Origin: Candidatus Gerdarchaeota archaeon
Lineage (GTDB): Archaea > Asgardarchaeota > Heimdallarchaeia > JABLTI01
Assembly: GCA_016840945.1 (NCBI GenBank)
Contig: JAEORJ010000329.1
Location: 1 to 16,835 of the forward strand
Direction of reading: 5' to 3'
DNA length: 16,835 bases
Each line of letters opens with the position of its first letter. Within the stretch, counting starts at the first letter, position 1. The notes beneath the pieces were generated by a model. The model ran no database searches, was not told the DNA's origin, and worked only from the letters and a program-made list of their open reading frames with translations. Of this stretch, positions 15,565 through 16,835 are shown piece after piece. Made by a program: the position numbers and the translations under genes.

Positions 15565-15735
15565 ATTTATTACTCTTTGTAAGAATAAAGTGATAAAATC
15601 TTATAACTAGATTAAACTCGCAAGCTACTTTTATCTCAAAAACTCAGTGAGAGAATTTCATGAGGTGGGACAGACAAAGTTCTCATAAGTGAATGATCAG
15701 ATAATTTAGAAAATTAGCAAAATAGGCAATTGAAA
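15565..15735 (+). repeat. CATGAGGT repeat, copy C (downstream of the caspase-like gene)
   Basis: Direct repeat of copy B, with TATA-like CTTTTATC (15628-15635) about 28 bases before ATG 15660 and the shared ATTTCATGAGGT (15655-15666). The ATG opens only ten codons (MRWDRQSSHK) before TGA at 15690. Two more in-frame stops follow by 15725, then the same frame stays open to 15905. It looks like a decayed gene start. It lies between the convergent ends of 14553-15518 and 15797-16835. Confidence 0.55.
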
Positions 15736-15796
15736 TAGCTAAAACAAAGGAATTTCCAGTTGAGCAATTGATTTGTAATAATCTCACAATGGTTGT

Positions 15797-16835
15797 TCAA
15801 CTTTTAGTGGAATTAAAAACAGTCTCTATTGCATTAGATAATTTAGATTCATCAATGAATATTTTCTTCTTTTTATTCAAATATTTTTCAATAATTTTAG
15901 AATCATAATTCAAAATTATTTCTTCTTGTAAAGCAAGCGCATCAATATCCTCTAAAATTAATTGATGAATAAAATTATCAAATGAGTTGAAAACTTCAGA
16001 TAGGCTTGTTGGTGAATGTTCTGCAACAAATTCAGCTAAATTGAGAATATTACTATTCTTGTTCTTCCAGAAAATATGAAATATACTTGAACCTGTTTCT
16101 TCTATGGTTGAATATCCAACACCACTGTGTTTATCTTGAATTTTTATACCTTCTAATTTACTTGCTTCTCGAAGATCTTTAACAGAAGAAGATGCAAGTT
16201 TACGTAGTAATAGTATCATAGTAAAGACACCAAGATTTAATATAGCAGGAAGATGATAAAATGCAACTTTATCAAGTAAATCCCTTGAATTCAAGCTCCA
16301 AATAAGATTTAAAGCATTGATTGAATCTGTATTGAAATTGAAGTGGATAGACTCCTTTAAAGTAAAATCCTTGAAATCTATTGAACTAAGATTCTCGTTA
16401 CAATAATTCAGAAGTGAAATTGCTACTTTTGTATGCAGAAGTGAGCTATTTGTTGCGATAAATATTGCATGATATAATATATGATCAGGAATACTCAATT
16501 TACGCTTTTCAGTTGACTTTCGATTGTCTTTTGTATTTATATTTATTTGTGGGAAAACCTCTTGATTATAAAGAGAACTCATAATCGATTTTGTGTAATC
16601 ATCAATAGAAGCGAGATCTTCAACTAACAAATTCTTTGCAGATAAATCAAGAGTAAGAGGATTTCGTAGAATCACTAAGCTTAATTCTAGTAAATCCGAT
16701 GAGATTTCATTTTCAAGGAGAAAAGTATCAATAGAGTCTTGAGAAGGCAATTTTCCAGTACCTGAGTAAGATTTAAGCAAGAAACTAGCTATTAGATTAA
16801 TGGCTTTAGAATTAGTAAAATATTTTACTGGATCA
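15797..16835 (-). CDS. Helical protein of unknown function, 5' end beyond the right edge
   Basis: The frame is open without a stop from 15797 to the window edge (345 complete codons plus stop visible). The in-frame TTG at 16780 is not the real start, because sequence of the same character (KAINLIASFLLKSYSG) continues upstream of it. It is rich in Leu, Ile, Ser, Asn and Lys and predicted mostly helical. One hydrophobic stretch (LPAILNLGVFTMILLLRKLA) could be a membrane segment or a buried helix. The C-terminus is KKKKIFIDESKLSNAIETVF plus five residues. No Cys clusters or known motifs are seen. It is convergent with the caspase-like gene. Length argues that it is a real gene; family unknown. 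Confidence 0.7.
   Translation of the reverse strand, partial: DPVKYFTNSKAINLIASFLLKSYSGTGKLPSQDSIDTFLLENEISSDLLELSLVILRNPLTLDLSAKNLLVEDLASIDDYTKSIMSSLYNQEVFPQININTKDNRKSTEKRKLSIPDHILYHAIFIATNSSLLHTKVAISLLNYCNENLSSIDFKDFTLKESIHFNFNTDSINALNLIWSLNSRDLLDKVAFYHLPAILNLGVFTMILLLRKLASSSVKDLREASKLEGIKIQDKHSGVGYSTIEETGSSIFHIFWKNKNSNILNLAEFVAEHSPTSLSEVFNSFDNFIHQLILEDIDALALQEEIILNYDSKIIEKYLNKKKKIFIDESKLSNAIETVFNSTKS

Noticed and set aside
14433..15736. Seeming compensatory stem in the repeats: ATGCCA/TGGCAT in copy B and ATTTCA/TGAAAT in copy C
   Set aside because: The left arms align between the copies, but the right arms do not: copy B's TGGCAT aligns with TAGCAA in copy C. It is therefore not true covariation and does not prove an RNA structure.
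1..16835. CRISPR array, tRNA, rRNA or intact insertion sequence
   Set aside because: I saw no regularly spaced repeats, cloverleaf-like arms with a T-loop GTTC motif, rRNA-like stretch or transposase-like ORF anywhere on either strand. Small or degenerate elements could escape reading by eye.

Overview
The window is A+T-rich DNA that reads as archaeal. Several starts sit behind Shine-Dalgarno sequences of the GGTGA/GGAGG type. TATA-box-like octamers lie about 25-30 bases before the predicted transcription starts. Large secreted proteins end in a Pro/Thr linker, one membrane helix and a basic tail. The gene content (a family 5 solute-binding protein with swapped lobes, a neutral ceramidase, a secreted caspase-like peptidase, zinc-ribbon orphans) would fit an uncultured Asgard-type archaeon. 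That placement is inference: there is no rRNA or other taxonomic marker here.

Layout. 1-1678 (-): N-terminal 559 residues of an extracellular oligopeptide-type solute-binding protein, cut by the left edge. 1874-2023 (+): a 49-residue DUF4177-like protein. 2198-4171 (+): neutral ceramidase. 4252-4440 (-): small zinc ribbon. 4599-6347 (+): thiamine-pyrophosphate enzyme of the acetolactate synthase type. 6451-7104 (+): protein with three zinc ribbons. 7127-7405 (-): small secreted or membrane-anchored protein. 7715-8980 (+): MFS exporter. 9041-9901 (-): luciferase-like oxidoreductase. 10136-11317 (+): M20-type amidohydrolase. 11340-13478 (-): cell-surface beta-propeller with thrombospondin-type-3 calcium repeats. 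13702-14235 (-): helical orphan. 14438-14542 (+): short leaderless ORF. 14553-15518 (+): secreted caspase-like peptidase. 15797-16835 (-): helical orphan, cut by the right edge.

Genes are mostly single units with alternating strands, so there is little operon logic. A possible exception is the 34-codon ORF just before the caspase-like gene. The metabolic genes (TPP enzyme, MFS carrier, flavin/F420-type oxidoreductase, amidohydrolase, ceramidase) look like an accessory set for uptake and breakdown of organic compounds. The two ends hold surface and secreted proteins.

The features most worth a second look are three. First, a promoter-plus-start-codon repeat (CATGAGGT core) flanks the caspase-like gene and probably occurs a third time nearby. 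Second, four intrinsic-terminator-like hairpins swallow the stop codon of a gene. Third, the lobes of the solute-binding protein are in swapped order. I found no tRNA, rRNA, CRISPR array or intact insertion sequence.
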